From positions 2,847,001-2,911,000 of the forward strand of contig NZ_VFPT01000001.1 in the NCBI RefSeq assembly GCF_006716865.1: a DNA stretch of 64,000 nucleotides, read 5' to 3'. The DNA is from Roseinatronobacter monicus. GTDB taxonomy: Bacteria > Pseudomonadota > Alphaproteobacteria > Rhodobacterales > Rhodobacteraceae. Under the pieces are notes generated by a model, which worked only from the letters and a program-made list of their open reading frames with translations, was not told where the DNA came from and did not search any database. Shown one piece after another: positions 54,555 through 63,801 of the stretch (the first letter of the stretch is position 1; each line of letters starts with the position of its first letter). A program made the translations under genes and the position numbers.

Positions 54555-56063
54555 TTGGCCTATCAATCCATCACCGACCAGCAATTGAGATTATACATGA
54601 CCGACCTCAAAAATCACAGCCAATGCACATCAGCCGCCCGTGCCGGGTTCAGCGAAAGAACCGCTCGGCGATTTGATGCAGATCCAACGCCCCCTTCACA
54701 GCGCAAGATTGTTCACGGGCGTACAGTATCCGATCCTCTTGAAGGGTATTGGGAGAATGACATCCTTCCTGTTCTGGAGAACGACAATGCCCTGCAGGCC
54801 GTGACGTTGTTGCGTCACCTCCAGGGTCTACATCCTTTGGCTTTTCCAGATGATCGCATCCGCCGAACCCTGGAGCGAAGGGTCCGGCAGTGGCGCGCGC
54901 TTAAAGGCCCGGAGCGCGACATCATTTTTCGCCAGACACCAGAGCCAGGCTATATGGCACAGTCCGACTTCACCCATGCAGCCGAGCTGGAAGTGACCAT
55001 TGCAGGCGCACCATTCCCGCACCTGCTTTATCATTTCGCAATGGTCTATAGCCGCTGGGAACATGTTGGTGTTGTCTTGGGCGGGGAGAGTTTTACGGCC
55101 TTGGCCGAGAACCTCCAGCAGGCGTTGTGGGCCTTGGGGGGTGTTCCACAAAACCATCGTACGGATAGTCTTTCAGCCGCATTTCGAAATCTGACGCGTG
55201 ACGAGTGTGAGGATATTACCAAGCGCTATGAAGCGTTCGTCGGTCATTATGGTATGGATGCCAGTCGCAACAACCGTGGTGAAGCCCATGAGAATGGCGC
55301 CGTGGAATCGCAGAACCGTCACTTGAAGAAGGCCATCGCACAGGCACTGATCCTGCGCGGCAGCCGTGATTTTGCATCTGTGGCCGAGTATCGTCGTTTC
55401 ATTGATATGCTGGTGGCGCGGCGCAATCGACAGCGTATGGAAGCGGTTGAGGTAGAACAGCTGCATCTTAAACCTTTGCCGCCGCGGCGCACCACAGACT
55501 ATACGGAAGTTATCGTGCCGGTCACAAGAATGGGCGGCTTCAGGGTCAAAAGCATCTTTTACAGCGCGCCGTCACAGCTCATCGGGCAGCGTTTGCGCAT
55601 CCATCTATATGATGACCGCCTCGACGCATTCTTGGGCAGCACCCTTGTCGCAACGCATCCCCGTGGCCGAGGCCGTAACGATGGCCATCGTGTCCATGTC
55701 ATCAATTACCACCACGTTATCCATGCCTTGAAGCGCAAACCACAGGCTCTTTGGAGCTCGATCTACCGCGATAGCCTCTTCCCCCGCACCGAATACGCGC
55801 AGGCCTGGGAAGTGCTACAGCACAGCCTGCCGCGACGCGACGCCTGCCGCCGCATGGTCGCTCTGCTCTTTATTGCCCACGATCAAGCCTGCGAAGCGGA
55901 ATTGGCACGTCTTCTTGCTGACGATCTCGGCTCTGGTTTGATACCGGACCCAAAGACGCTCGCGACACAGCTCACCCCTAAACACGCGGTGCTGCCAAAG
56001 GATGTTGTGGTTTCTCATCCGTCGCTGGACAGCTTCGATGCGCTGCTGGAGGTACGCGCATGA
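54555..56063 (+). CDS. istA: IS21 transposase IstA
   Basis: A 502-residue DDE integrase-like transposase. An N-terminal helix-turn-helix region (CTSAARAGFSERTARRFDAD) is followed by the rve core: AQSDFTHAAELEV with the first Asp, LGGVPQNHRTDSLSAAF with the second, and NRGEAHENGAVESQNRHLK with the catalytic Glu. TTG 54555 is chosen because GGAGG lies 7 bases upstream; the frame is open from 54513. The stop overlaps istB (ATGA). Confidence 0.92.
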   Translation: MAYQSITDQQLRLYMTDLKNHSQCTSAARAGFSERTARRFDADPTPPSQRKIVHGRTVSDPLEGYWENDILPVLENDNALQAVTLLRHLQGLHPLAFPDDRIRRTLERRVRQWRALKGPERDIIFRQTPEPGYMAQSDFTHAAELEVTIAGAPFPHLLYHFAMVYSRWEHVGVVLGGESFTALAENLQQALWALGGVPQNHRTDSLSAAFRNLTRDECEDITKRYEAFVGHYGMDASRNNRGEAHENGAVESQNRHLKKAIAQALILRGSRDFASVAEYRRFIDMLVARRNRQRMEAVEVEQLHLKPLPPRRTTDYTEVIVPVTRMGGFRVKSIFYSAPSQLIGQRLRIHLYDDRLDAFLGSTLVATHPRGRGRNDGHRVHVINYHHVIHALKRKPQALWSSIYRDSLFPRTEYAQAWEVLQHSLPRRDACRRMVALLFIAHDQACEAELARLLADDLGSGLIPDPKTLATQLTPKHAVLPKDVVVSHPSLDSFDALLEVRA

Positions 56064-56881
56064 CCTCCCGGGAGATCGACATCCACACGCTGCCCAGCAT
56101 GCTGAGCGCCCTGCGCTTACCCAGCTTCCACAAGCTATGGCAGGAAATCGCCACACGAGCCGATACCGAAGGCTGGCCGGCTGCGCGCTTCCTGGCCGTG
56201 CTGGCCGAATACGAACTCGCCGAGCGGGACATGCGCCGCATGCGCCGTCATCTGAATGAATCCCAGCTCCCAGCTGGAAAGACTTTGGCAACCTTCGATT
56301 TCAAAGCTCTGCCTACCTTACCACGCGCCCGGGTCGAAGCTCTGGCTGCGGGAGATTGGTTGGACGGCGGCGCAAACCTGATCGCCATTGGCAACTCCGG
56401 CACGGGCAAGACCCACATTCTCTGTGCCATTGGCCATGCCCTGATCGAAGCAGGCCATAGGGTCTTCTATACCCGGACCAGCGATCTTGTCCAAAGACTG
56501 CAAGCCGCACGTCGGGATCTGGTGCTCGAAGCAGCTTTGGCCAAGCTCGACAAATTTGACCTGATCATCCTTGATGACATTACCTATGCCCACAAGGATC
56601 AGGCCGAAACCGGGGTGCTCTTCGAACTGATTGCCCGGCGATACGAATATCGCAGCATCGCCATCGCGGCCAATCAGCCGTTCAGTGGATGGGATCAAAT
56701 CTTTCCCGACAAAGCCATGACCGTCGCGGCCATCGACCGACTTGTCCACCATGCCAGCATTCTTGAGATGAATGCGCAAAGCTTTCGCCAAAGAAGCGCT
56801 GCGGCCAACATGAAAATGCAAAACGAAGCCTCAGCGACAACCAAAAACGACAACCAAGAAGAAGGAAAAAACCTGACCTAA
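56060..56881 (+). CDS. istB: IS21 helper ATPase IstB
   Basis: A 273-residue DnaA-like AAA+ protein that assists IstA in target selection. Walker A is AIGNSGTGKTHILCAIGHAL and Walker B LIILDDITYAH, with the sensor segment SIAIAANQPFSGWDQIFPD. It is translationally coupled to istA by a four-base overlap. It ends with a polar, asparagine/lysine-rich tail. Confidence 0.93.
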   Translation: MTSREIDIHTLPSMLSALRLPSFHKLWQEIATRADTEGWPAARFLAVLAEYELAERDMRRMRRHLNESQLPAGKTLATFDFKALPTLPRARVEALAAGDWLDGGANLIAIGNSGTGKTHILCAIGHALIEAGHRVFYTRTSDLVQRLQAARRDLVLEAALAKLDKFDLIILDDITYAHKDQAETGVLFELIARRYEYRSIAIAANQPFSGWDQIFPDKAMTVAAIDRLVHHASILEMNAQSFRQRSAAANMKMQNEASATTKNDNQEEGKNLT

Positions 56882-56965
56882 AGACAGTAAAAAACACAAC
56901 CCCGGCGGCCGCTATAACCGGCCAAGGTGGTTGTCGGCACCGGACAAGGTGGTTGACGCGCTACA

Positions 56966-57351
56966 CCAAATCATCGTCCTATCCCGCCCACCCGAGAAAT
57001 AGAGGCAAAGTGGAGAGGCGGACAACTTCCCTGACACATGGGGGCAGCCGCATGACGACGGCGCGGAATTGCAGTTGCGATATTTTCCACAAGGCGCCAG
57101 TGGCACCGCAGGCGGTCGGCGGTGTCTTGCGCAAATGTGGCCAGCGCAGCTTCTTCTGCCTGAATCTGTGCGGTGAATCCGTATCAGGTGGCCCAAACCC
57201 GAAATGCCACTGAATATTGAATAGAGGTGGCGGACGCAGGCATGCGATGGCGCACAAATAGTGATAATAGTTCGGCACTGGTTCCTTGCCCGGCCAGATC
57301 GCCTGACTAACCCATTATAGAACGAGCTTATGTGTCAATTCTTTCAAATAG
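56966..57351. other. Region after IS21, no gene recognised
   Basis: About 390 bases, starting with the right copy of the IS21 duplication (CCAAAT, 56966-56971). A minus-strand open frame of 99 codons (56979-57278) has no domain I recognise, and no RNA fold or repeat was found. Confidence 0.5.
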
Positions 57352-58284
57352 TCATATGTCCGCATGCGCATTTGATGCAGGGGGTTCTGGGGATTGTGCC
57401 ATCGCACTTACGCGTTCCCAAACATCTCTCACGATTGGTGAAACCATATCGTTCAAGCGTACAGCGGTAAGGGTCATAGAGATCGACGGCAAGGTTGTGC
57501 TCAGATCAACCAATCGACCAACCCTAATATCGGTTCTTGCGAGCGGCTCTGGTATCCAGGCAATCGCGAAGCCTGTGCGTGCAAATTCCAACGCCGCAAG
57601 CGTGAGCGCAGTTTCAAGTCGCGGCCGGACACGACCAACACGCGTGAGCCGTGGAAAGAGCACACGACGCTGAACCTGGCCCAAAAATACATCTGCCGGA
57701 TAGGCGATCACTGGCAGCTCCCCACGCTCATAAGATTGATTAAGGGTTTCCAGATGGTCGCTTGCATAGACGGGGATCAGGGCTTCTGTCCCGATCTGTA
57801 ATATCTCAAGAAAGTCTGAACCGGGGATTTCCTGCGCGCCGGCCACATCATGAATGAAGGCGATATCGGCGCGCCGTGTCATGATCTGAGCCAAGCAATC
57901 GTCGCGATTGGCTGAGCGCAGGCGCGTATCAATGTCGAGATCGGCAAAGTGCCCGATAATCGCCGGGGTCGAGGTTGCAGCAATCGCGTGTTGCGAGGCA
58001 ATCACGATGCGTCGGCGGTGGGTTCGCTCTGTATCGCGCAAAGCACCGCTCAGGTCACGCAGCCCGGCAGACAGCTCGCGCATTCGTTCAAGCTGATCGT
58101 TGACATGTGCCGACAAGCGCGCAGGTCGTGCTGACCTGTCAAATAGCGTTACACCCAACGCCAGTTCTATCTGGCGGATTCTACGTGAGAAGGCGGGCTG
58201 CGATACATTTCGTTTCTCACAGGCTGCCTGAAACGAGCCATGCTCTGCCACAGCAAGGATATCGTCGATCCATTCAAGTCGCAT
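57352..58284 (-). CDS. LysR-family transcriptional regulator
   Basis: A 310-residue LysR regulator. The N-terminal helix-turn-helix is EHGSFQAACEKRNVSQPAFS then RRIRQIELALGVTLFDRS; the rest is a periplasmic-binding-protein-like effector domain. ATG 58284 is preferred because the family starts with this helix and AGGGG lies just upstream; the frame is open from 58332. It is divergent from the PLP-lyase and TRAP genes, with a palindrome between them, so it probably controls them. The effector is unknown. Confidence 0.9.
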   Translation of the reverse strand: MRLEWIDDILAVAEHGSFQAACEKRNVSQPAFSRRIRQIELALGVTLFDRSARPARLSAHVNDQLERMRELSAGLRDLSGALRDTERTHRRRIVIASQHAIAATSTPAIIGHFADLDIDTRLRSANRDDCLAQIMTRRADIAFIHDVAGAQEIPGSDFLEILQIGTEALIPVYASDHLETLNQSYERGELPVIAYPADVFLGQVQRRVLFPRLTRVGRVRPRLETALTLAALEFARTGFAIAWIPEPLARTDIRVGRLVDLSTTLPSISMTLTAVRLNDMVSPIVRDVWERVSAMAQSPEPPASNAHADI

Positions 58285-58306
58285 TCTACCCCTAACATGC
58301 AGTTGG

Positions 58307-58320
58307 TGCATATTAATGCA
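58307..58320. promoter_or_regulatory. LysR-type operator candidate TGCAT-N4-ATGCA
   Basis: A perfect 5-bp-arm palindrome lies in the 106-bp gap between the LysR regulator and the PLP-lyase gene, 23 bases before the regulator start codon. It contains the T-N11-A core expected for LysR proteins. A further partial GCAT copy follows at 58329-58332. Confidence 0.5.
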
Positions 58321-58390
58321 AGATATTGGCATTTGAACAAGCGTTAAATCAGTGATCTACATTTTGAATGAACGGAACAGGAATGACATT

Positions 58391-59401
58391 ATGCATCTCG
58401 CGCGGTTTCCAAGATACAGACTTGGGCATTTCCCCACCCCATTAGAGCGCCTCGACCGGCTGAGTGCAGAACTTGGCGGGCCGGAAATCTGGATCAAGCG
58501 GGATGACTGCACCGGCCTTGCATCCGGCGGCAACAAGACCCGCAAGCTCGAGTTCCTTGTAGCGGATGCGCTGGCCAAAGGCGCGGATACTCTGGTCACG
58601 CAAGGTGCTACGCAATCCAACCATGTGCGCCAAACTGCAGCCGCTGCATGCCGTGCCGGGATGGAATGCCATGCGCTGCTGGAGCGGCGCGTTACAAACC
58701 AGGGCGCCGACTATGAAGCTGCGGGAAACGTGCTGCTTGATGTGATGATGGAGTGCAGTTTCGATTTCCGCCCTGAAGGTCTGGACATGAACGCAGAAGC
58801 CGAAGCGCTTGCCTCAACACTGCGCGAAAAAGGGCGCAAGCCCTATGTAATCCCCGGTGGCGGGTCTAATCCAGTGGGTGCTTTGGGATATGCTGCTTGC
58901 GCAGAGGAACTGGTCGGACAGGCAGATGCCGCCGGTCTGCGGATTGACCATATCGTCCATGCAACCGGAAGCGCTGGAACGCAGGCAGGCCTTCTGGCGG
59001 GCCTTTTTGCGATGAACGCACCCATCCCCGTCACCGGATATTCTGTGCGTGCGCCACGCGAAAAGCAGATCGACAATGTCCATGCATTGGCCATGCGCAC
59101 GGCAGACCTGATAGGCGCGCGTGGTGCCCTGCCACGGGATATGGTGGTCGCGCATGATGAACAGGTTGGGGCCGGATATGGCCAGCCAACCGAAGAAATG
59201 GTCGATGCGATGCTTCTTTTGGCGCGTCTGGAAGGCATTCTTCTGGACCCGGTTTATTCAGGCAAAGGCTTTGCGGGGCTTGTCGCCATGATCCGCGCGG
59301 GCGCCTTCAAGAAAACCGATCGTGTGGTGTTCCTGCATACTGGCGGATCTATTGCACTGTTTGCCTATGGGCACCTTTTCAACAATCAGAAGGCTGCCTA
59401 A
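58391..59401 (+). CDS. D-cysteine desulfhydrase / L-cysteate sulfo-lyase-like PLP enzyme
   Basis: A 336-residue fold-type II PLP enzyme of the ACC-deaminase/D-cysteine desulfhydrase family. The PLP lysine is in [11 protein letters not shown], the phosphate and substrate region in [15 protein letters not shown], and the glycine-rich loop in [12 protein letters not shown]-cysteine desulfhydrase (H2S, ammonia, pyruvate) and CuyA, the L-cysteate sulfo-lyase known from Roseobacter relatives (sulfite, ammonia, pyruvate), are close homologues that I cannot separate without an alignment. ATG 58391 is preferred, with AGGA upstream. It leads a same-strand run with the TRAP transporter, which supports uptake of its substrate. 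Confidence 0.82.
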   Translation: MHLARFPRYRLGHFPTPLERLDRLSAELGGPEIWIKRDDCTGLASGGNKTRKLEFLVADALAKGADTLVTQGATQSNHVRQTAAAACRAGMECHALLERRVTNQGADYEAAGNVLLDVMMECSFDFRPEGLDMNAEAEALASTLREKGRKPYVIPGGGSNPVGALGYAACAEELVGQADAAGLRIDHIVHATGSAGTQAGLLAGLFAMNAPIPVTGYSVRAPREKQIDNVHALAMRTADLIGARGALPRDMVVAHDEQVGAGYGQPTEEMVDAMLLLARLEGILLDPVYSGKGFAGLVAMIRAGAFKKTDRVVFLHTGGSIALFAYGHLFNNQKAA

Positions 59402-59439
59402 GCGGTCCGATAGCTGAAAGTTCAACAACGGAGACCAAC

Positions 59440-60423
59440 ATGTCATCACCAACCAAGCTGCTTGTATTCTCTCTGGCCGGCGCTCTTTTGGCCAGCACGG
59501 CCTTGGCCGAGACTATCCGCCTGTCAACCTATGTCAATGAAACCGACATCCGCTATCAAGGCTTTGTCAAGTTTGCAGAGCTTGTGGACGAGAAATCCGA
59601 AGGTCGTATCACGGTTGACATTTTTCCGTCCTCAACGCTGCATGGCTGGTCAGACGGGGTTGATGCCATTCAGGGCGGTGTGGCTGACATAAGCTGGATT
59701 TCAGCAGATACGCGCCTGCCCTGCTACCGCGTAACGTCGCTGTATCCGGCGGCGATTGATCTGGAAGATCAAATCGGACTTGACGCTGCCTATGCCGAAA
59801 TGATCGCGCCAGAGGCCGCAGAAGTCGGTTTGATCCCGATCATTAACTCGAATTACTCATATGATCAGGAATGGTGGTTTCAGGGCCCGGTCGACAGTCT
59901 GAGTAACCTTGATGGAATGCTCGTCCGCTCCATTGGACCGTTGGTCAGCATGATGATCGAAACATGGGGTGGCCAGCCCGTTTTTATCGCACCGGGGGAG
60001 GTATTCCAGTCTGCCGAGCGCGGTGTAGTCAACGGCATCAATATGGGTGTGGCAACCTATAGTTCATGGCAGTTGTGGAATGTTATGCCTTACATGGTGA
60101 ATGCCAGCCTGTTCTACGGCAACATCCAATACATGATGAACCTTGATCGCTTCAACAGCCTGTCTGAAGAAGATCAGACAGCGCTTCTGGAAGCTGGCGC
60201 CGAAACCGAAGCATGGCTTCAGCCGCTTTATGAGGACTGGATTGATGGACAGGTCGGCAACGCAGTCATGAAGGGCGGCGGCGCGGCTGTTTCGATTTCA
60301 GCGGATGAGCGCAATGCCATGATTTCCGATATCGCCGCGCAATGGACCGAAGAAGTTGATGCCGCCTGCGGACCAGATCTGGCCAACCAAATCCGGGCGC
60401 TGTTTGCACAGCACAAGCTCTGA
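59440..60423 (+). CDS. TRAP transporter substrate-binding protein (DctP family)
   Basis: A 327-residue periplasmic binding protein. The signal peptide ends near ASTALAE (residue 24). The body has the DctP pattern, including YQGFVKFAELVDEKSEGRIT, FPSSTLHGWSDGVDAIQGGV and SAERGVVNGINMG. It delivers a carboxylate- or sulfonate-type solute to the DctQM permease encoded next. The substrate is not predictable from sequence, but the PLP-lyase upstream suggests cysteine or cysteate. Confidence 0.9.
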   Translation: MSSPTKLLVFSLAGALLASTALAETIRLSTYVNETDIRYQGFVKFAELVDEKSEGRITVDIFPSSTLHGWSDGVDAIQGGVADISWISADTRLPCYRVTSLYPAAIDLEDQIGLDAAYAEMIAPEAAEVGLIPIINSNYSYDQEWWFQGPVDSLSNLDGMLVRSIGPLVSMMIETWGGQPVFIAPGEVFQSAERGVVNGINMGVATYSSWQLWNVMPYMVNASLFYGNIQYMMNLDRFNSLSEEDQTALLEAGAETEAWLQPLYEDWIDGQVGNAVMKGGGAAVSISADERNAMISDIAAQWTEEVDAACGPDLANQIRALFAQHKL

Positions 60424-60472
60424 GGCATAGTCCCCATTACGGTCGGCAACTCACACCAGCACAGAGGTTCTC

Positions 60473-61015
60473 ATGCTCAAACTGATTGATAGAGCGGCGA
60501 AAACTGTTGAATGGCTGGTTGTGGGGCTGGCAGCACTTGGCGCGCTCATCATCGTCGTCCAGATGCTGTGGATCAGCTATGGTGTCTTCATGCGCTATGC
60601 CATCGGCCGGCCCGACCGCATGGTGACAGAGGCAACAGCTTTGCTGCTGTTTCCGGTAGCACTGCTTGGGCTGGCCTATGCGATGCGCGAAGATTCCTAT
60701 CCGCGCGTGACGCTGCTGACAGATGCGCTGAAACCGGGGCTGCAAAAACTCATCCTGCTGTTTAACGGGCTGATCATGCTTCTGATCGGTATCTTCTTCT
60801 CGATCACCACGGTTAACGCGACGATCCGCGCCTTCAATTCAGGGTCTTCGTCCGAGATACTTAACTGGCCGCGATACCTTTTCTGGGGTGTCGCGGCAGC
60901 GTCGTTAACAGTTTTCACCCTCTATGCCTCGCTGCGGCTCGTGCAGATTGCCTTGCGCCCAGCCCCGGTCGCTGAACCTTCACCAGAAAAGGATTCGCCC
61001 GATGGAATGGTATGA
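60473..61015 (+). CDS. TRAP transporter small permease (DctQ)
   Basis: A 180-residue four-helix membrane protein of the DctQ family (LVVGLAALGALIIVVQMLWI; VTEATALLLFPVALLGLAY). It overlaps the DctM start (61002) by 14 bases. It forms the membrane complex with DctM. Confidence 0.88.
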   Translation: MLKLIDRAAKTVEWLVVGLAALGALIIVVQMLWISYGVFMRYAIGRPDRMVTEATALLLFPVALLGLAYAMREDSYPRVTLLTDALKPGLQKLILLFNGLIMLLIGIFFSITTVNATIRAFNSGSSSEILNWPRYLFWGVAAASLTVFTLYASLRLVQIALRPAPVAEPSPEKDSPDGMV

Positions 61016-62303
61016 GGTCGCACTTGGTCTGATGGGCCTTTTGATCCTGCTGATCGCACTCGGCTTGCCGATCCCGTTCGCACTGGCCGCCGCATCACTG
61101 CCCTTCCTGTGGCAAATTCAGACCTTCAACACCTCGCTGGTTTCCGCACAGCTCAAGCTCTGGGGGGTGTGGATCAACTACATACTTCTGGCCGTGCCGC
61201 TATTTGTGTTTCTGGGCGAATTGATCAGCCGCTCGAATATCGGCGCGAACCTTTATATGTTCTTGCATCGCGGCGTGCCCGTCCGCGGATCTGCGGCCTA
61301 TGGGTCTATCGGGGCCTGTGCGGGTTTTGGGGCGGTGTCCGGGTCATCCATGGTCGGCTCGCTGACAATCGGCGGCGTGGCACTGCCTGAAATGCTGCGG
61401 CTGGGCTATGATCGAAGGCTGGCCAGTGGTGTTCTGGCGGCAGGCGGTACGCTGTCTGTGCTATTGCCCCCCAGTCTGATCCTGCTGTTTTACGGCATCG
61501 TGACAGACCAGTCCATTGGGCAGCTTTTCATGGCCGGTGTCATACCGGGCTTGATGCTGGCGTCGCTTTTCGTGATCGTGGTTCTGATCTGGGCGCGCCT
61601 GCATCCGTCGCATGTGCCCGACCGCGACACAGGCCCGCGCTTGCGACTGCTCCAGATCGCTGTCTCGCTTGGACCGATCATCGTGATTGGTGGCGTGATC
61701 ACTGTGTCGATCTATGGCGGCATCGCCACCCCTACAGAGGCCGCTGCGATTGCCGCACTGGTGACAGTCGCACTGGCCGTTGGTGTGGGTGGCTTGCGTT
61801 GGCGGGGGTTCGTCGAGGCACTGATGGCAACCATGCGCACGATGGGATATCTTGGCCTGCTACTTTCGGCAGGCGTGCTTTTTGGATTTGTGTTGAACTA
61901 TTACCGTGTGCCGCAGCAATTCACCGCGCTGTTTCTGACATTCGAACTGTCACCCTATATGGTGCTGGCGCTGGTGATCCTGTTCTACATCGCGCTTGGC
62001 ATGTTTCTGGAACCCGTTTCGATGACCTTCATCACACTGCCCGTGATCATCCCCTTGATCCTTGCGGCTGGGTTTGACCTGATCTGGTTCGGGATCATTT
62101 ATACAATCACCATGGAGATTGCAGTTTTGACGCCCCCTGTCGGCTTAAACCTGTATGTGATTTCGGGCATCAGCCGGGGCAAGGTATCGGTGCCGGATGT
62201 AATAGTCGGCTCGCTTCCCTTTATAGGCGCGTTGGTCATTCTTGTTGGGGTGATGATCGTATTCCCGCAAGCCGCCCTGTGGCTGCCCCAGCAGGTGCGC
62301 TGA
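61002..62303 (+). CDS. TRAP transporter large permease (DctM)
   Basis: A 433-residue protein with about 12 hydrophobic helices. It has the DctM pattern FGAVSGSSMVGSLTIGGVAL, PPSLILLFYGIVTDQSIGQL, and TPTEAAAIAALVTVA. It drives sodium-coupled uptake with DctP and DctQ. ATG 61002 is the family start; the open frame from 60924 lies inside dctQ. Confidence 0.92.
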   Translation: MEWYEVALGLMGLLILLIALGLPIPFALAAASLPFLWQIQTFNTSLVSAQLKLWGVWINYILLAVPLFVFLGELISRSNIGANLYMFLHRGVPVRGSAAYGSIGACAGFGAVSGSSMVGSLTIGGVALPEMLRLGYDRRLASGVLAAGGTLSVLLPPSLILLFYGIVTDQSIGQLFMAGVIPGLMLASLFVIVVLIWARLHPSHVPDRDTGPRLRLLQIAVSLGPIIVIGGVITVSIYGGIATPTEAAAIAALVTVALAVGVGGLRWRGFVEALMATMRTMGYLGLLLSAGVLFGFVLNYYRVPQQFTALFLTFELSPYMVLALVILFYIALGMFLEPVSMTFITLPVIIPLILAAGFDLIWFGIIYTITMEIAVLTPPVGLNLYVISGISRGKVSVPDVIVGSLPFIGALVILVGVMIVFPQAALWLPQQVR

Positions 62304-62306
62304 GAC

Positions 62307-63062
62307 ATGGCCCTGCCTTATCTGCGCGCCGGGTCTGGAAAGCCACTTGTGCTGGTACATGGCTATCTCGGTGGAAGCGCCCAATGGCAGGGCCAGCTTG
62401 CCGCATTCGCCCAAACGCATGATGTGATTGCCCCGGACCTGCCGGGCTTTGGGCAGGCTACTGCCCTGCCGGGGCCCGCGCGTATTGAAGATTTTGCATC
62501 GGCAGTGATGCAGTGTATCGACGGGCTGGCGGTTGGCAGCTTCGCTTTGCTCGGACACAGCATGGGCGGCATGATCGCGCAGGAAATCGCCGCGCAGTCT
62601 CGGGATCGGATTGATGCTTTGGTGCTCTATGGCACGGGGCCACTGGGGCTAATGCCAGACCGATTCGAGCCGATCGAGACCTCGTTGGCGCGGCTGGAGG
62701 CGGAGGGCGTTCCGAAAACCGCTGACAGGATCAGCGCCACATGGTTTCGGGACGGAGCGGCGGCTACAGGTTATACTAAGACGCGCGACATTGCGCGGCT
62801 GGCCCATCCGCAGGCTGCACGACATGCGCTGTTGGCCATGCGTGACTGGGACGGGCGCGAGGCGCTCACGGGCTTTGATATGCCATGCCGAATTCTTTGG
62901 GGCGATCAGGACCGGTCGTACCGCTGGCCGCAGGTCCATGCCTTGTGGAACGGCGCCCCCGGTGCTGAACTGGCGGTCATTCCTGGCGCAAGCCATGCCG
63001 CGCACATGGAAAAACCCGACCTCTTCAACGCACTGGTGCAAGATTTCTTGCGCTCGGCGTGA
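62307..63062 (+). CDS. Alpha/beta-hydrolase
   Basis: A 251-residue cytosolic alpha/beta hydrolase. The oxyanion region is LVHGYLGGSAQWQ, the nucleophile serine is in LLGHSMGGMIAQ, an acid lies in LWGDQDRSYRW and the catalytic His in GASHAAHME. It begins four bases after the DctM stop and belongs to the TRAP gene run, so it probably acts on the transported compound or a related ester. The specific substrate cannot be told. Confidence 0.85.
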   Translation: MALPYLRAGSGKPLVLVHGYLGGSAQWQGQLAAFAQTHDVIAPDLPGFGQATALPGPARIEDFASAVMQCIDGLAVGSFALLGHSMGGMIAQEIAAQSRDRIDALVLYGTGPLGLMPDRFEPIETSLARLEAEGVPKTADRISATWFRDGAAATGYTKTRDIARLAHPQAARHALLAMRDWDGREALTGFDMPCRILWGDQDRSYRWPQVHALWNGAPGAELAVIPGASHAAHMEKPDLFNALVQDFLRSA

Positions 63063-63345
63063 ACCTGCTGTGCTGCAATCCGGCGTAACCACTTGCTCTT
63101 GCATAAATCGTTCACAGCTTTGCCCTTTGGAACTGTGGGGGTTATTCTTTTTGGGAAAGGTTTATGCCACGCAATCCGGCATGGGCGCAATTTCGGCAGC
63201 CAGATCGGAATGACAACCTATCAGAGAGCACTGTTTGTCGCGATGCGGTACGCGGGCGCGCTGGCTGCGCAGCCGTTCGCTGGACAAGCGCGTCGGCCAA
63301 GAATGTAATCATCTTACTCGATTAGCAGGTTGAAAGTGCCGATTG

Positions 63346-63801
63346 CTATTTTGACGCGTCACGGTCTTTGTCGAGGAAGCTTCGCAATATTTCCAGATCA
63401 GGAAGCAATCGCGCTACGTGCTCGGGGGGGACGGCGCCAGCAATCCGCTTCAAATCTGGCGCAACTGAGTCGATTGCATCCTGCCGGAATTTTCGTCCGG
63501 CATCTGTGATGTGAACCAGTTTCGACCGGCCATCCTTCGGGTTCTTGCGTATATCAATCAGACCCTCACGCTCCAGAACGGCAAGTGAATGGGTCATCGA
63601 TGTCTTGGGCACCTGAAACGCCTTGGCAATGGCAACGGGTGTGCGGCCATCTCCGACCCGGACCAGATGGTTTAACACAGAAAACTGCGCCAGCACGAAG
63701 CCCGGCGGCAACCGGGCTTCCATCATGTTGCGCGACAACTGCTCGATGATCCCAATCTCATTGAAGAGCCGGAAATAGTCGAGCATTGCGTTCTCAGACA
63801 T
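63346..63801 (-). CDS. MarR-family transcriptional regulator
   Basis: A 151-residue winged-helix regulator: FVLAQFSVLNHLVRVGDGRT, recognition helix VPKTSMTHSLAVLE and the wing DIRKNPKDGRSKLVHITDAG. Its ATG at 63801 lies inside the last codons of the upstream minus-strand nitroreductase-like gene (stop at 63794-63796), so the two are co-transcribed and the regulator may control that enzyme. Confidence 0.92.
   Translation of the reverse strand: MSENAMLDYFRLFNEIGIIEQLSRNMMEARLPPGFVLAQFSVLNHLVRVGDGRTPVAIAKAFQVPKTSMTHSLAVLEREGLIDIRKNPKDGRSKLVHITDAGRKFRQDAIDSVAPDLKRIAGAVPPEHVARLLPDLEILRSFLDKDRDASK

Larger units (their letters stand above)
54378..56965 (+). mobile_element. IS21-family insertion sequence
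   Basis: A 2588-bp element with istA and istB. The left end TGTTGAGCGACAACCACCTT and the right end, read inward, TGTAGCGCGTCAACCACCTT are inverted repeats. Each end has internal repeats of the unit GACAACCA(C/T)CTTGGCCGG, as IS21 elements do. Target duplications of six bases flank it. Both genes are intact, so it may be active. Confidence 0.93.
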
